Below, piece after piece: positions 16,079 through 24,481 of a DNA stretch of 44,444 nt. The notes below the pieces were generated by a model. That model saw only the letters and a program-made list of their open reading frames with translations, made no database searches and had not been told where the DNA came from. The stretch's first letter is position 1. The number at the start of each line of letters is the position of its first letter. The stretch spans positions 1 to 44,444 of the forward strand of contig JAGFZV010000022.1 of assembly GCA_017889545.1 (NCBI GenBank). The letters are read 5' to 3'. This DNA is from Bacillota bacterium. GTDB taxonomy: Bacteria; Bacillota; Negativicutes; CTSoil-072. A program made the translations under genes and the position numbers.

Positions 16079-17500
16079 ATGACACAGGAGTACCGTCTGT
16101 TTATTAATGGGGAATGGATTGCAACGGAACGCAAACAAGGGGTGTTCAACAAAGCGACAGGCGATTTGATTGGCGAGTGCTATGTTGCCGGCCAAAAAGA
16201 AATTACGATGGCGGTGGATGCGGCGCAAAACACATTTCGAGTGCAAAAACTCGATCCTTATCGACGATTTGAGATCTTGAAACGCGCCAGTGAGCTTTTA
16301 TTGGAACGGCAGGAAGATTTTGCGCTGACAATCAGCCAGGAAGTAGGCAAAACGTTAAAGGAAGCCAGAGGAGAAGTGATCCATGCTGTGCAAACGTTGT
16401 TAGTTTCTGCTGAGGAAGCGAAAACGTTCCAGGGCGAATTGGTTCCTGTGAATGGTTCACGAGGCAATGCAAACCGATTTGCCTATACGCTGAGAATTCC
16501 GGTTGGTGTCGTTTGCGCCATCACGCCGTTTAATGTGCCGTTAAATCTTTCCTGCCATAAAATTGGCCCTGCGCTGGCGGCGGGAAATACTGTTGTCTAC
16601 AAACCGGCCAGCGTCACGCCAATCACCGGTGCAAAACTATGCCAAGTTTTCATTGATGCCGGACTGCCAAACGGGTTTCTAAACTTGTTGATGGGTGCTG
16701 GGTCTGTGGTTGGGAGCGCGCTGGTCAAGGACGAGCGGATTGCATTCTATAGCTTTACGGGCAGTGTAGACGTTGGCAAAGAACTAAAAAATGCGATTGG
16801 CTTTCGGCGGCTTTCCTTGGAGCTAGGGTCCAATGCGCCGAATATCATTCATCATGATGCGGATCTTGCTTTTGCTGTGGAGGCTTGTATCCGAGCGGCC
16901 TTTGCCAATGCAGGACAACTGTGCATGTCCTCGCAGCGAATCTATGTTCATGAATCAATTTATCAGCAATTTTGCAGCCAGGCAGTAGCGGCAACGCAAT
17001 CGTTGAAGGTTGGTGATCCATTGGATCCGAGTACGGACATTGGGCCGATGATCAGTGTGTCGGCCGCAATTCGGGCCGAAAATTGGATACGGGAAGCGGA
17101 GACGGAAGGAGCCACAGTGTTGATTGGCGGGTGGAGAAAAGGACCGTTTCTGCAGCCGACTATTTTGACTGATGTGACTGCGGATATGAAAGTAGTCAGT
17201 ATGGAAGCTTTTGCACCGATCTTTACCGTTGCCCCTTACAAAACGATTGAAGAAGCAATTGCACTGGCCAACAATTCGTTTTATGGTCTTCAAGCCGGCG
17301 TATTTACGAATTCCATGGATATTGCGAACCGCTGCATTGCCGGACTGGAAGTCGGGGGCGTCCTCATTAATGACGCATCGACTTTCCGGGCTGACTGCAT
17401 GCCTTATGGCGGCGTGAAGGACAGTGGTTTTGGCAAAGAAGGTCCGCGCTATACAATGAAAGAAATGACAGAAGAAAAAATTGTAGTGATGAAAATATGA
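16079..17500 (+). CDS. NAD(P)-dependent aldehyde dehydrogenase, lactaldehyde/phosphonoacetaldehyde/sulfoacetaldehyde type
   Basis: A 473-residue ALDH. The catalytic Cys282 is in NAGQLCMSSQR and Glu248 in LSLELGSNAP. The C-terminal motif MPYGGVKDSGFGKEGPRYTMKEMTE is typical of lactaldehyde, phosphonoacetaldehyde (PhnY) and sulfoacetaldehyde dehydrogenases. It therefore belongs to a different ALDH branch from the gene at 10064, although both follow near-identical dehydrogenases and riboswitch-like leaders. A sulfonated or hydroxylated C2-C3 aldehyde is the likely substrate. The ATG follows GAGGGGGA. It is the last gene of the TRAP operon, with a terminator 10 bp after the stop. Confidence 0.78.
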   Translation: MTQEYRLFINGEWIATERKQGVFNKATGDLIGECYVAGQKEITMAVDAAQNTFRVQKLDPYRRFEILKRASELLLERQEDFALTISQEVGKTLKEARGEVIHAVQTLLVSAEEAKTFQGELVPVNGSRGNANRFAYTLRIPVGVVCAITPFNVPLNLSCHKIGPALAAGNTVVYKPASVTPITGAKLCQVFIDAGLPNGFLNLLMGAGSVVGSALVKDERIAFYSFTGSVDVGKELKNAIGFRRLSLELGSNAPNIIHHDADLAFAVEACIRAAFANAGQLCMSSQRIYVHESIYQQFCSQAVAATQSLKVGDPLDPSTDIGPMISVSAAIRAENWIREAETEGATVLIGGWRKGPFLQPTILTDVTADMKVVSMEAFAPIFTVAPYKTIEEAIALANNSFYGLQAGVFTNSMDIANRCIAGLEVGGVLINDASTFRADCMPYGGVKDSGFGKEGPRYTMKEMTEEKIVVMKI

Positions 17501-17509
17501 AATTAGAAT

Positions 17510-17551
17510 AATTCCCATTTGCTTACTCAAGCAAATGGGAATTATTTCTTT
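17510..17551 (+). terminator. Intrinsic terminator after the second aldehyde dehydrogenase
   Basis: Fifteen-base perfect arms (AATTCCCATTTGCTT and complement), 4-base loop, then ATTTCTTT. Confidence 0.88.
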
Positions 17552-17643
17552 AATGCCATCGTTGGGGAAAATGTCTGATAATTTAACTAGCTATTTCACA
17601 AGTCAGGCCTCTTTAAGGTATGCTAGTACCCAAGAGGTGATGG

Positions 17644-18636
17644 ATGATGAAACGGATTGCTATTTTAAAAGGGGTCGCGTTGGCGGCTGTGATTGGTCTT
17701 GTTGCCCGCCAATTAGCGCAATTACCTGGACTTTCCATATTGGGGGCGATGGTGATTGCGATTATCGCCGGGATGGTATTCCGTGGCTTCCTGCAAGCTC
17801 GGGTGATAACAGTGCAGCCGGGAGTCAGTTTCACTGCAAAATATTTGCTGCAAATTGGCGTTGCGTTAATGGGGCTGCGCCTGAATTTGCAGGATATTGT
17901 AGCCGCCGGATGGCAAACTGTTTTTCTCGATTTGGCAGTGATTATTTTTACGATTGGCCTTATTCATTTACTGGGAGAACGGTATTTTGTGCGAAAAAGA
18001 TTAACCACGCTCATTGCCGTAGGAACCGGAGTTTGCGGTGCAGCTGCGATTGGCGCAGTGGCTCCGATGATCAGAGCCAAGGATGAAGACGTGGCGATCG
18101 CCGTGGCGATCATCGCTTTACTGGGGACCGCCTTTTCAATTTCGTACATTGTTCTTTTGCCTATTTTAGGTCTATCGCCGTATGCTTTTGGTACTTTTGT
18201 CGGTTCCACTTTGCATGAAGTTGCACATGTGGTGGCGGCATCAGATCCGGGCGGTGCGGTTAGCAGTGATACTGCGATTTTGGTTAAATTGGGACGTGTG
18301 GCCATGGTCATTCCGGTTGCGATCTTTTTCGGCTGGTCTTACAAGCGCCGCAGCGGCCAAAACGGAAAATTGGATCCGTTTACGGTTCCCTGGTTCTTGT
18401 TTGGGTTTCTAGCCTGTGCGGTATTCAATACGTATCATCTTTTGCCGCAATCGCTCATGATGTCGTTACAAGTAATCAGTGCCTTTTTGCTGACGATGGC
18501 AATGGCGGCTATGGGGCTGAATGTAAATTGGCAGTCGTTTAAAAAGGTCGGCCGCAATCCCGTACTCATCTGTTTCATCGGGTCGATCCTGCTCAGTTTT
18601 TTTGGCCGGGCGATTATCTGGATGTTTGAAATTTGA
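17644..18636 (+). CDS. YeiH/UPF0324-family putative sulfite/sulfate exporter
   Basis: A 330-residue inner-membrane protein with about nine to ten helices. Family blocks seen are GLRLNLQDIVAAGW, GTGVCGAAAIGAVAPMI, and FVGSTLHEVAHVVAA with the conserved His-Glu-His pattern. Members of this family are annotated as putative sulfate exporters, and related proteins occur with sulfonate-desulfonating enzymes as candidate sulfite exporters. Following an operon that would generate sulfite through SuyAB, export of sulfite is the simplest role. The start ATG follows AAGAGGTGATGG. It is convergent with a LysR gene, with only 7 bp between the two stop codons. Confidence 0.82.
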   Translation: MMKRIAILKGVALAAVIGLVARQLAQLPGLSILGAMVIAIIAGMVFRGFLQARVITVQPGVSFTAKYLLQIGVALMGLRLNLQDIVAAGWQTVFLDLAVIIFTIGLIHLLGERYFVRKRLTTLIAVGTGVCGAAAIGAVAPMIRAKDEDVAIAVAIIALLGTAFSISYIVLLPILGLSPYAFGTFVGSTLHEVAHVVAASDPGGAVSSDTAILVKLGRVAMVIPVAIFFGWSYKRRSGQNGKLDPFTVPWFLFGFLACAVFNTYHLLPQSLMMSLQVISAFLLTMAMAAMGLNVNWQSFKKVGRNPVLICFIGSILLSFFGRAIIWMFEI

Positions 18637-18643
18637 TCTATGG

Positions 18644-19543
18644 CTAGGTTGGGCACTGCATGTTGACAAAATTAAGAAAGGTTTCGGCAACATAAGTGAG
18701 CGTCTTCTTTTTGTGATAAAGGATGGTGAACCGGCGGCGGATCGAACCTTCAAGCAGCGGGATAACTTTTAGATCGCCGCGTTTGACTTCTTCTGCTACG
18801 GCAAAATGGGATATGGCCGCTATGCCGATGCCGGCGCGCACCGCTTCTTTTACCGCTTGCGTGCTTCCCAACTGCATCACGATATTTAAGGCAGTAATGT
18901 CGCAATGGTGCTGAGAAAAAAAAGTAGCCAGGCTGCGGTGCGTTCCCGAAGTTGTCTCGCGCAAAACCCAATGTTCCGAAACCAAGGTATGCAATGGAAC
19001 AGGTTTGTCTTTCGCCAAAGGACTGTTAGGCGGCGCAATGATGACCAACTCATCCCCGCCGCAGAAGAGGCTGGTTAAGATTCCCGGAGCCAGTTCGGGA
19101 CCCTCGGTAAAGCCAACGTCAATCGTTCCCTCCATAACCATAGAGGTAATTTGTTCTGTATTAAATATTTCCATTACAATATCGACATTGGGATATAGCT
19201 GGCTGAAATTAACCAGTATTTTGGGCAGCATATACTCGCCGGTCGTCAAACTGGCGCCGATATGCAGACGTCCTCCTACGGTTCCCTGCATTTCAAGCAT
19301 TGCGTTATCCGTTTCCACATATAAGCGTTCTATTTCAATAACATAAGTGAGCAGGCGGCTGCCGGCCTGCGTCAGAGCAATCCCGCGGTGCAGGCGGTCA
19401 AATAATTTTGTCCGGTAGCGCGTTTCCAGGGACTGAATGTGTTGGCTGACAGTTGACTGACTGATATGCAGATCGTGGGCAGCTTGCGAAAAACTTAGTT
19501 TTTCAGCAACGGCTTTGAAAACTTCCAATTGAATATCAAACAT
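18644..19543 (-). CDS. LysR-family transcriptional regulator, CysL/YeiE-like
   Basis: A 299-residue regulator. The N-terminal winged helix carries FSQAAHDLHISQSTVSQHIQSLE, followed by the linker helix. The periplasmic-binding-like effector domain begins RLHIGASLTTGEYMLP, as in CysL/YeiE/CbbR-type regulators. YeiE lies beside yeiH in enterobacteria and is linked to sulfite stress, so sulfite-related control of the convergent exporter or nearby sulfonate genes is plausible. The ATG (MFDIQLEVF) is chosen because GAGGAG lies 8 bases before it; an upstream in-frame ATG contains that site. Confidence 0.86.
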   Translation of the reverse strand: MFDIQLEVFKAVAEKLSFSQAAHDLHISQSTVSQHIQSLETRYRTKLFDRLHRGIALTQAGSRLLTYVIEIERLYVETDNAMLEMQGTVGGRLHIGASLTTGEYMLPKILVNFSQLYPNVDIVMEIFNTEQITSMVMEGTIDVGFTEGPELAPGILTSLFCGGDELVIIAPPNSPLAKDKPVPLHTLVSEHWVLRETTSGTHRSLATFFSQHHCDITALNIVMQLGSTQAVKEAVRAGIGIAAISHFAVAEEVKRGDLKVIPLLEGSIRRRFTILYHKKKTLTYVAETFLNFVNMQCPT

Positions 19544-19582
19544 AGTCAAACTCCTCATGCTGACAAATTTACTCTAATTTAT

Positions 19583-19591
19583 ATAGTAACA
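19583..19591 (-). promoter_or_regulatory. Extended -10 element of the LysR gene
   Basis: On the minus strand the sequence reads TG-T-TACTAT about 40 bp before the ATG. The -35 region is weak. The flanking TTTA-N10-TAAA symmetry could be an autoregulatory LysR site. Confidence 0.35.
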
Positions 19592-19624
19592 TAAACTACC
19601 TGTAAAGAACAGAAATAGAACTGC

Positions 19625-19680
19625 AAAAAGACAGATCGACGGCTTTTGGATACTTAAAAAGGCCGCCGATCTGTCTTTTT
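19625..19680 (-). terminator. Intrinsic terminator of the isomerase/PFK/aldolase operon
   Basis: Nineteen-base arms (A5-GACAGATCG... and complement, one wobble) with A-run and T-run flanks, so it is active on the minus strand where the operon ends at 19695. Confidence 0.88.
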
Positions 19681-19694
19681 GTTGTAAACGGTTC

Positions 19695-21035
19695 CTAGAA
19701 TTCGCTGACAGGAATATCCATCCATTTGCAGAGCGCCTTTATTTGCGGGCGAATATCGCCGTATGCAACGACAAAGTGGGCTTCCCAGCCTTGTTCAACG
19801 GAGGCGGTGATCAAGGCTTTGGCGCTGTTATCCGTTTTGATTTCAACTGATGTGCCTAGGAATTTTTGTGGTTCGTCGAGAGCTTCACCGCCTGCCAGGA
19901 ACATGCGGTAGCCATTCGGCCCTTTGCCTAGGCGAAGAATTGTAACCCGGCCTTCTTTTAAGCCGAATTCCATAGTTATGCCGAGTTTGCGGTTCGGATG
20001 CGTTCCGGCGGCGGCACCGGTATCTTTGCGTGCCAAGGAACAGGCTCCAGCACCGCAATGCCAATAAATAACAGAATTCTTTTCTTCATCCAAAGAGACA
20101 GGGTCGCCAAAATAAGGCGCTGAACCAGCAAAGTTTTTGGCTATGAACATGCTGATTGCTCCGCCGATATCGGCTTCACAGGAACTGACTACGCCGTTTT
20201 CTGTGAGAAAAGAAATGGCAGTGCAGACTGCGGCCTGGCATTCCATAAAGAAATCAGGCCAACAACGGGTAGCGAGGGCCCCAATGCCGTTTTCTTCCAC
20301 GATTTGCTTATAGGCAGTTCGGATGCGGCTATATTGTTCCAGTGTTTTATCATCGAAGCAGTCCGTTTTGGTCATGTTCTGCTGCAGTTCGAGCAAAGCC
20401 GGTTTGATTTCATCGGCAGTGAGCAGTCCTGCTTTTTTTATCACTTCGCGTGCTTCCAAGCGCAGCAGCTTAGGGCCAATGTGTCTCATCAGATCAACAT
20501 CTTCCAGGTTGGAGAAATAAAAACCCGGCGGGAAATGGCCGACAACGCCGATTTTTAAATCATGCAGCTGCTTTTTTACCCGTAGTGCATCTAGTTCGGC
20601 AGCAAGTGCGGGTCGCAAACTTTCTTCATCGGGGCTGCCGAAAACAAATGAAAACTTGCGGCCGAGCGACATGAGTACATTACCGGCAGCGTAGACCCCG
20701 GTTAAAGAATTTAAACGAAGCTTGCCGCCGTCAATGACCGGTTCGCGCACACCCCAAAGAATGATCGGGCAAGAAAGTTCCTGGACAATGCTTGCCAAAA
20801 AGGTTGAATCGACAAACGTGGTTGTTTGCACAATGGCTGCATCGGGCAAGGAAGTTTTGATGGAATTGAGATATGCGCCCAAGATTTCTGGCGATGTAAG
20901 CGGCTCGGTCGGGGCAGTTACTTGAACATTTAAACCATTAAGCACTTCCAATGATTTATTGTAATAGGCGTTGGCATACGTCATATCGAACGTAGTCCGG
21001 CAAAGTGGTAAAAATACAGTCTTAAAATTTTCCAT
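19695..21035 (-). CDS. L-fucose/L-arabinose isomerase-like protein; candidate (sulfo)sugar isomerase
   Basis: A 446-residue cytosolic protein with the AraA/FucI-superfamily layout. The N-terminal part has alternating strands and helices, with ILWGVREP near residue 93. The C-terminal half carries TRCWPDFFMECQAAVCTA and VSSCEADIGGAISM, the Mn-site region of the superfamily, followed by YWHCGAGACSLA. It would interconvert an aldose and a ketose. It is the last gene of the operon with transaldolase, aldolase and PFK. FucI-like sulfoquinovose isomerases partner a transaldolase in transaldolase-type sulfoglycolysis, which makes that substrate a candidate. An ordinary pentose or hexose is equally possible from sequence alone. 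The ATG lies behind GGAG. Confidence 0.72.
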   Translation of the reverse strand: MENFKTVFLPLCRTTFDMTYANAYYNKSLEVLNGLNVQVTAPTEPLTSPEILGAYLNSIKTSLPDAAIVQTTTFVDSTFLASIVQELSCPIILWGVREPVIDGGKLRLNSLTGVYAAGNVLMSLGRKFSFVFGSPDEESLRPALAAELDALRVKKQLHDLKIGVVGHFPPGFYFSNLEDVDLMRHIGPKLLRLEAREVIKKAGLLTADEIKPALLELQQNMTKTDCFDDKTLEQYSRIRTAYKQIVEENGIGALATRCWPDFFMECQAAVCTAISFLTENGVVSSCEADIGGAISMFIAKNFAGSAPYFGDPVSLDEEKNSVIYWHCGAGACSLARKDTGAAAGTHPNRKLGITMEFGLKEGRVTILRLGKGPNGYRMFLAGGEALDEPQKFLGTSVEIKTDNSAKALITASVEQGWEAHFVVAYGDIRPQIKALCKWMDIPVSEF

Positions 21036-21070
21036 GGTTCGCTCCTCACAATTTGTATTCAGTAAATACG

Positions 21071-22276
21071 TTATCGCAACATGATTTGCTTGTTTTGCAA
21101 ACGGGCATAACCCGGCAATGATCCGCCAAGCAGCGGCAGGCAGTAACGGTAATATTGTTCAGTAATGAAGTTTCCGGAGGCATTGATAAATTCATCAGGA
21201 ACAATCCGCTCCACATTTGCTACTTGATCCAGCGCAACGTGACCGCAGCTGCAAGCGTATTCTGGATCATCCGTGCGATCCAAAGTGACCATGATATCCG
21301 ACAAGCCTTCCTGCATGTAGCGGACTCCGGCTTGACCGGCCCGGAACGATTCTTCCAGGTCTGTCGGTGAAGCGCAGCAGGCCATAGCGCGTTGGATGGT
21401 GCCCGGTCGGTTGCAGCGGGTTTTTAGTCCCAGCTCTTGGTTAATTACTTTCGCCAAATAATTCCCCGGCCCTTCTGACATGGCAATCGCTTTATGGCCG
21501 AAGGCATCGGTTACTACGGACTCGGCGCCAATGAATTCGCCTTTCGCATCATGAATGCCTTCGCCGATAATTACGTAAACATAATTGAGGTTGCGGTGGA
21601 CCTCCTTGACGTCGGCCAGGAAACGGGGAATATCAAACGTTCTTTCCGGCAAATAGATCAAATGAGGCGCATCTTCAACCGTTTTCTTCGCCAATCCTGC
21701 TGCAGCGGCCAGCCAACCGGCATGCCGGCCCATCACCTCATAGATGGCGACATCGTCAAACGTACTCATGGCCTCCAAATCACGGCCGGAATCCAGTGTG
21801 CTAAGCGCGACAAAACGCGCAGCGCTGCCAAATCCAGGACAATGATCGGTAATTGGCAAATCGTTGTCGATTGTTTTGGGAATGCCGACTACGCGCATTT
21901 CGTAATTTTCCGCTTTGGCCAGCTTGGAAATGCGGTTGCAGGTATCCATACTGTCATTTCCGCCAATATAAACAAAATAGCGAATATCATTGGCTTTGAA
22001 AAAGTCTAAAATAATGTAATAGTCGGCTTCACTCAATTTGCGGCGGCAGCTGCCTAAAATCGACGCAGGCGTTCCGATCATCTTTCGGATTGTTTCGTCC
22101 GTTTCATTCGAAAGATTGTACACGGATTTTGTAAACACACCTTCAATGCCGTGGACAAGTCCGTAAATCGAGCCGATTTCGCTCATTGTTTTGGCCTGAC
22201 TGACTACTCCGGCAAGACTGGCATTAATTGCCGGCGTAGGTCCGCCGGACTGACCGACCAATAAATTGCCTTTCAT
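21071..22276 (-). CDS. 6-phosphofructokinase, PPi-dependent type
   Basis: A 401-residue PfkA-superfamily enzyme. It starts MKGNLLVGQSGGPTPAINAS. The donor-specificity residues read GGNDSMD, with Asp where ATP enzymes have Gly, and GIPKTIDND, with Lys in place of Gly. Both are marks of pyrophosphate-dependent enzymes, so the reaction with fructose-6-phosphate is probably reversible. It sits between aldolase and isomerase genes on one transcript. In a transaldolase pathway it would phosphorylate the fructose-6-phosphate formed. It might also accept sedoheptulose-7-phosphate. The ATG follows AAGGGGG. Confidence 0.88.
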   Translation of the reverse strand: MKGNLLVGQSGGPTPAINASLAGVVSQAKTMSEIGSIYGLVHGIEGVFTKSVYNLSNETDETIRKMIGTPASILGSCRRKLSEADYYIILDFFKANDIRYFVYIGGNDSMDTCNRISKLAKAENYEMRVVGIPKTIDNDLPITDHCPGFGSAARFVALSTLDSGRDLEAMSTFDDVAIYEVMGRHAGWLAAAAGLAKKTVEDAPHLIYLPERTFDIPRFLADVKEVHRNLNYVYVIIGEGIHDAKGEFIGAESVVTDAFGHKAIAMSEGPGNYLAKVINQELGLKTRCNRPGTIQRAMACCASPTDLEESFRAGQAGVRYMQEGLSDIMVTLDRTDDPEYACSCGHVALDQVANVERIVPDEFINASGNFITEQYYRYCLPLLGGSLPGYARLQNKQIMLR

Positions 22277-22326
22277 AGTAGAACCCCCTTATGAAATAAT
22301 TCTCTGCTGGAATAAAGGCTGTGTAA

Positions 22327-23172
22327 TTAGCACATTGTTTTCCAACCGGCTGCAAAAAACTCCAATTCACGTTTGACCATTGCGGCCACCGCATTTTTAC
22401 AAGCTTGCGGCACAGCAATCATATCCCAGGCCGAAACATTTTTCTCATGCGTGGTAATAAAGGTTTCCATATATACTTTTTTAACTTCCGTACCAATGTT
22501 AATTTTCTTAATTCCCAAGGAAATTCCTTTGGCAAATTGCTCTCGTGATAAGCCCGTGCCGCCGTGAAGGATGAGAGGAATTTCGCAATTTTTCGCAATT
22601 TCTTGCAAAAGATCGAAATTTAAATTCGGTTTGCCTTTGTATAGACCATGTGCATTGCCGATCGAGACCGCCAAGCCGTCAACCGAGGTAGCAGCCAGAA
22701 ACTGGGCAACATGCTGCGGATTGGTCATTTTGGCCGCCTTTACTTCTTCGCCATCTTCTAACCCAGCCAAAGCGCCTACTTCCGCTTCGACGGAAACGCC
22801 AAGAGAATGAGCCGCTTCGGTGACTTTATTGGTAATGGCAATGTTTTCTTCAATGCTTAAATGGGACCCGTCGATCATTACTGTGCTGAAGCCGAGGCGG
22901 ATCGCTTTCATACAAGTGGCATAATCTTTCGCATGATCCAGAAAAATACATACGGGTACAGAAGCGCGGCGCGCCAGATCAACCAAAATTTCACCGATAT
23001 AATCGTTGCCAGGTTGGTTGAGAACAGGTGCGCCGATCATTGCGATAACCGGCAAACCGGCCTCTTCGGCGCCCTGTATAACGCCCTGCACCGTGAATAG
23101 ATCGTACGTACTAAATGCTCCCACGGCGCCGTCGTGTTTTTTGAGGATCTCCTGCAGATTTACTAAAGCCAT
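22327..23172 (-). CDS. Class II fructose-bisphosphate/tagatose-bisphosphate aldolase family
   Basis: A 281-residue zinc aldolase. Metal-ligand histidines are visible in FLDHAKD, SIGNAHGLY and LILHGGTGL. The phosphate-binding end KKINIGTEVK is also present. It would split a ketose-1,6-bisphosphate to DHAP and an aldehyde phosphate. Linked to the PFK gene downstream, fructose-1,6-bisphosphate is likely. Sulfofructose-1-phosphate is conceivable, because a class II aldolase (SqiA) serves one sulfoglycolysis variant. The ATG follows AGGAGG. Confidence 0.88.
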   Translation of the reverse strand: MALVNLQEILKKHDGAVGAFSTYDLFTVQGVIQGAEEAGLPVIAMIGAPVLNQPGNDYIGEILVDLARRASVPVCIFLDHAKDYATCMKAIRLGFSTVMIDGSHLSIEENIAITNKVTEAAHSLGVSVEAEVGALAGLEDGEEVKAAKMTNPQHVAQFLAATSVDGLAVSIGNAHGLYKGKPNLNFDLLQEIAKNCEIPLILHGGTGLSREQFAKGISLGIKKINIGTEVKKVYMETFITTHEKNVSAWDMIAVPQACKNAVAAMVKRELEFFAAGWKTMC

Positions 23173-23233
23173 AGTATTCCCTCCTGTTAATTTTATAAGT
23201 TTGTATTATTACAACATTATGTTTTAAACCACT

Positions 23234-23256
23234 ACCCGGCCTTGCATGACCGGGTA
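23234..23256 (-). terminator. Weak hairpin between M24-like and aldolase genes
   Basis: A six- to seven-bp CCCGG/CCGGG stem just before the aldolase gene in the direction opposite to its transcription start region. No strong T-run follows, so it may be an mRNA processing or attenuation site. Confidence 0.35.
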
Positions 23257-23284
23257 TAACAAATCAATAATCGTATATTGCCGG

Positions 23285-24391
23285 TTAGCGTTCCAATATG
23301 AGCGGCCGGAGAACCGTTTTTCCGTTGATTGTTCGTTTGGTTGTCGGCCACCAGGAAGGCACGGAAGTTAAAAATTCTAAACTGCCATCCTTTTTATACA
23401 GCACGGTATCCTCACATTTTGTTCCCTGTACAGTAGGATTCCACGCCAAAAGCTGATTATCATGATATGGTTCAGGCCTTCCTTCTCCACACCGGTATTC
23501 CCGCGACTGATAACCAGTAGGACCGCCCTGGTGATGCAGCTTCCATTCTTCCGGCAAACCGGCTTGTGCATAAGCAGCCAGACCCGCCTCGAAGGAGGTT
23601 TGGCTATCGGCGCCGGCTGCACAGGCGGAGAGAAATGCGGCTTCAACATCAGTAGCAATTTGATGATACTTGGCAAGCGGTTTCGGGACAGGCCCGAAAT
23701 GGACACAACGGGTCAATGCCATATGCAAGCCCCATTTCTCGGCAACTAAAGCGATGAGGGCATAATTTTTCAGTATATTATCGGAAACGACCGGATGACG
23801 ATATTGCAGAGCCCGGTGGTCAACGCCTACCAATAAGACCGGACAGCGAACGCCAAGTTTTTCCAACCGAAAAGTAAGATCAGCCGATATTTCCCACTCG
23901 GTCATGCCGGGCTGAATTGCAAGGCTTGTGGCGACTGCTTCGCGGGAACAAACGTCTCCCAACCAGCGAACCTTTTCAATTTCTTCCGTAGTTAAGCTGT
24001 ATCGCAACGGATTGATCTCATTGCCGAATGCCTCCAGGTTAGCGAAAGGAATATCGCTGCCGACTTTTTTTTCACCGATCAGTGTACGCACGACTTGTTC
24101 GCGATTCTCATACCACTCATAGATGCATGGTTCAAAACCCAAGCCAACAACTTGTTCTTCCAGCATGCGCGGCATTTCGTTCCGCGGCGCCACGATGAAT
24201 TTTTTATCCTGTAAAATGACCAGCGCGGCGGCTCCGGTTTCTGACCCGGTAACGACCCGGTTTGTCCCACCGCCGGTAAACCATGAAAAATTAATTGCCC
24301 GTGAAAGGCAAAATCCGTCTAGGCCTAATTGCAAGGCAAGCTGGCGGAGCTGCACTTCTTTTTTTCCGACTTCTGACTGCCGGTCAAACAT
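23285..24391 (-). CDS. M24 (creatinase/prolidase-fold) family protein lacking most metal ligands
   Basis: A 368-residue protein with a creatinase N-terminal domain (about 1-130) and a pita-bread C-terminal domain. In active M24 peptidases two Asp, one His and two Glu hold two metals. Here the Asp-x-Gly strand reads LVAEKWGLHMALTR with no aspartates, and the first Glu position reads NPTVQG. Only the His in HHQGGPTG and the last Glu in KCEDTV are recognisable. Aminopeptidase activity is therefore doubtful, and a metal-free hydrolase, lyase or binding role is possible. It is fixed inside the sugar operon between transaldolase and aldolase. The ATG follows GGGAGTGA; an upstream in-frame start is not supported. 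Confidence 0.75.
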   Translation of the reverse strand: MFDRQSEVGKKEVQLRQLALQLGLDGFCLSRAINFSWFTGGGTNRVVTGSETGAAALVILQDKKFIVAPRNEMPRMLEEQVVGLGFEPCIYEWYENREQVVRTLIGEKKVGSDIPFANLEAFGNEINPLRYSLTTEEIEKVRWLGDVCSREAVATSLAIQPGMTEWEISADLTFRLEKLGVRCPVLLVGVDHRALQYRHPVVSDNILKNYALIALVAEKWGLHMALTRCVHFGPVPKPLAKYHQIATDVEAAFLSACAAGADSQTSFEAGLAAYAQAGLPEEWKLHHQGGPTGYQSREYRCGEGRPEPYHDNQLLAWNPTVQGTKCEDTVLYKKDGSLEFLTSVPSWWPTTKRTINGKTVLRPLILER

Positions 24392-24420
24392 AAAATCACT
24401 CCCAGTTAGATGATAGTAAC

Positions 24421-24463
24421 AGCCTGTTTGCGTTTGAAAAAGCACATCCAAACGCGACAGGCT
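24421..24463 (-). terminator. Attenuator-like hairpin between transaldolase and M24-like genes
   Basis: Fifteen-bp stem with one bulge (AGCCTGT...ACAGGCT) followed on the minus strand by TGTTACTATC. Weak as a terminator; it probably tunes downstream expression. Confidence 0.5.
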
Positions 24464-24481
24464 GCGGAAAAGCTGAGTTCT

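Noticed and set aside
17535-18086. A 183-codon plus-strand frame overlapping the start of the YeiH gene
   Set aside because: It is out of frame with a clear transporter gene, shows no domain, and begins inside a terminator region.
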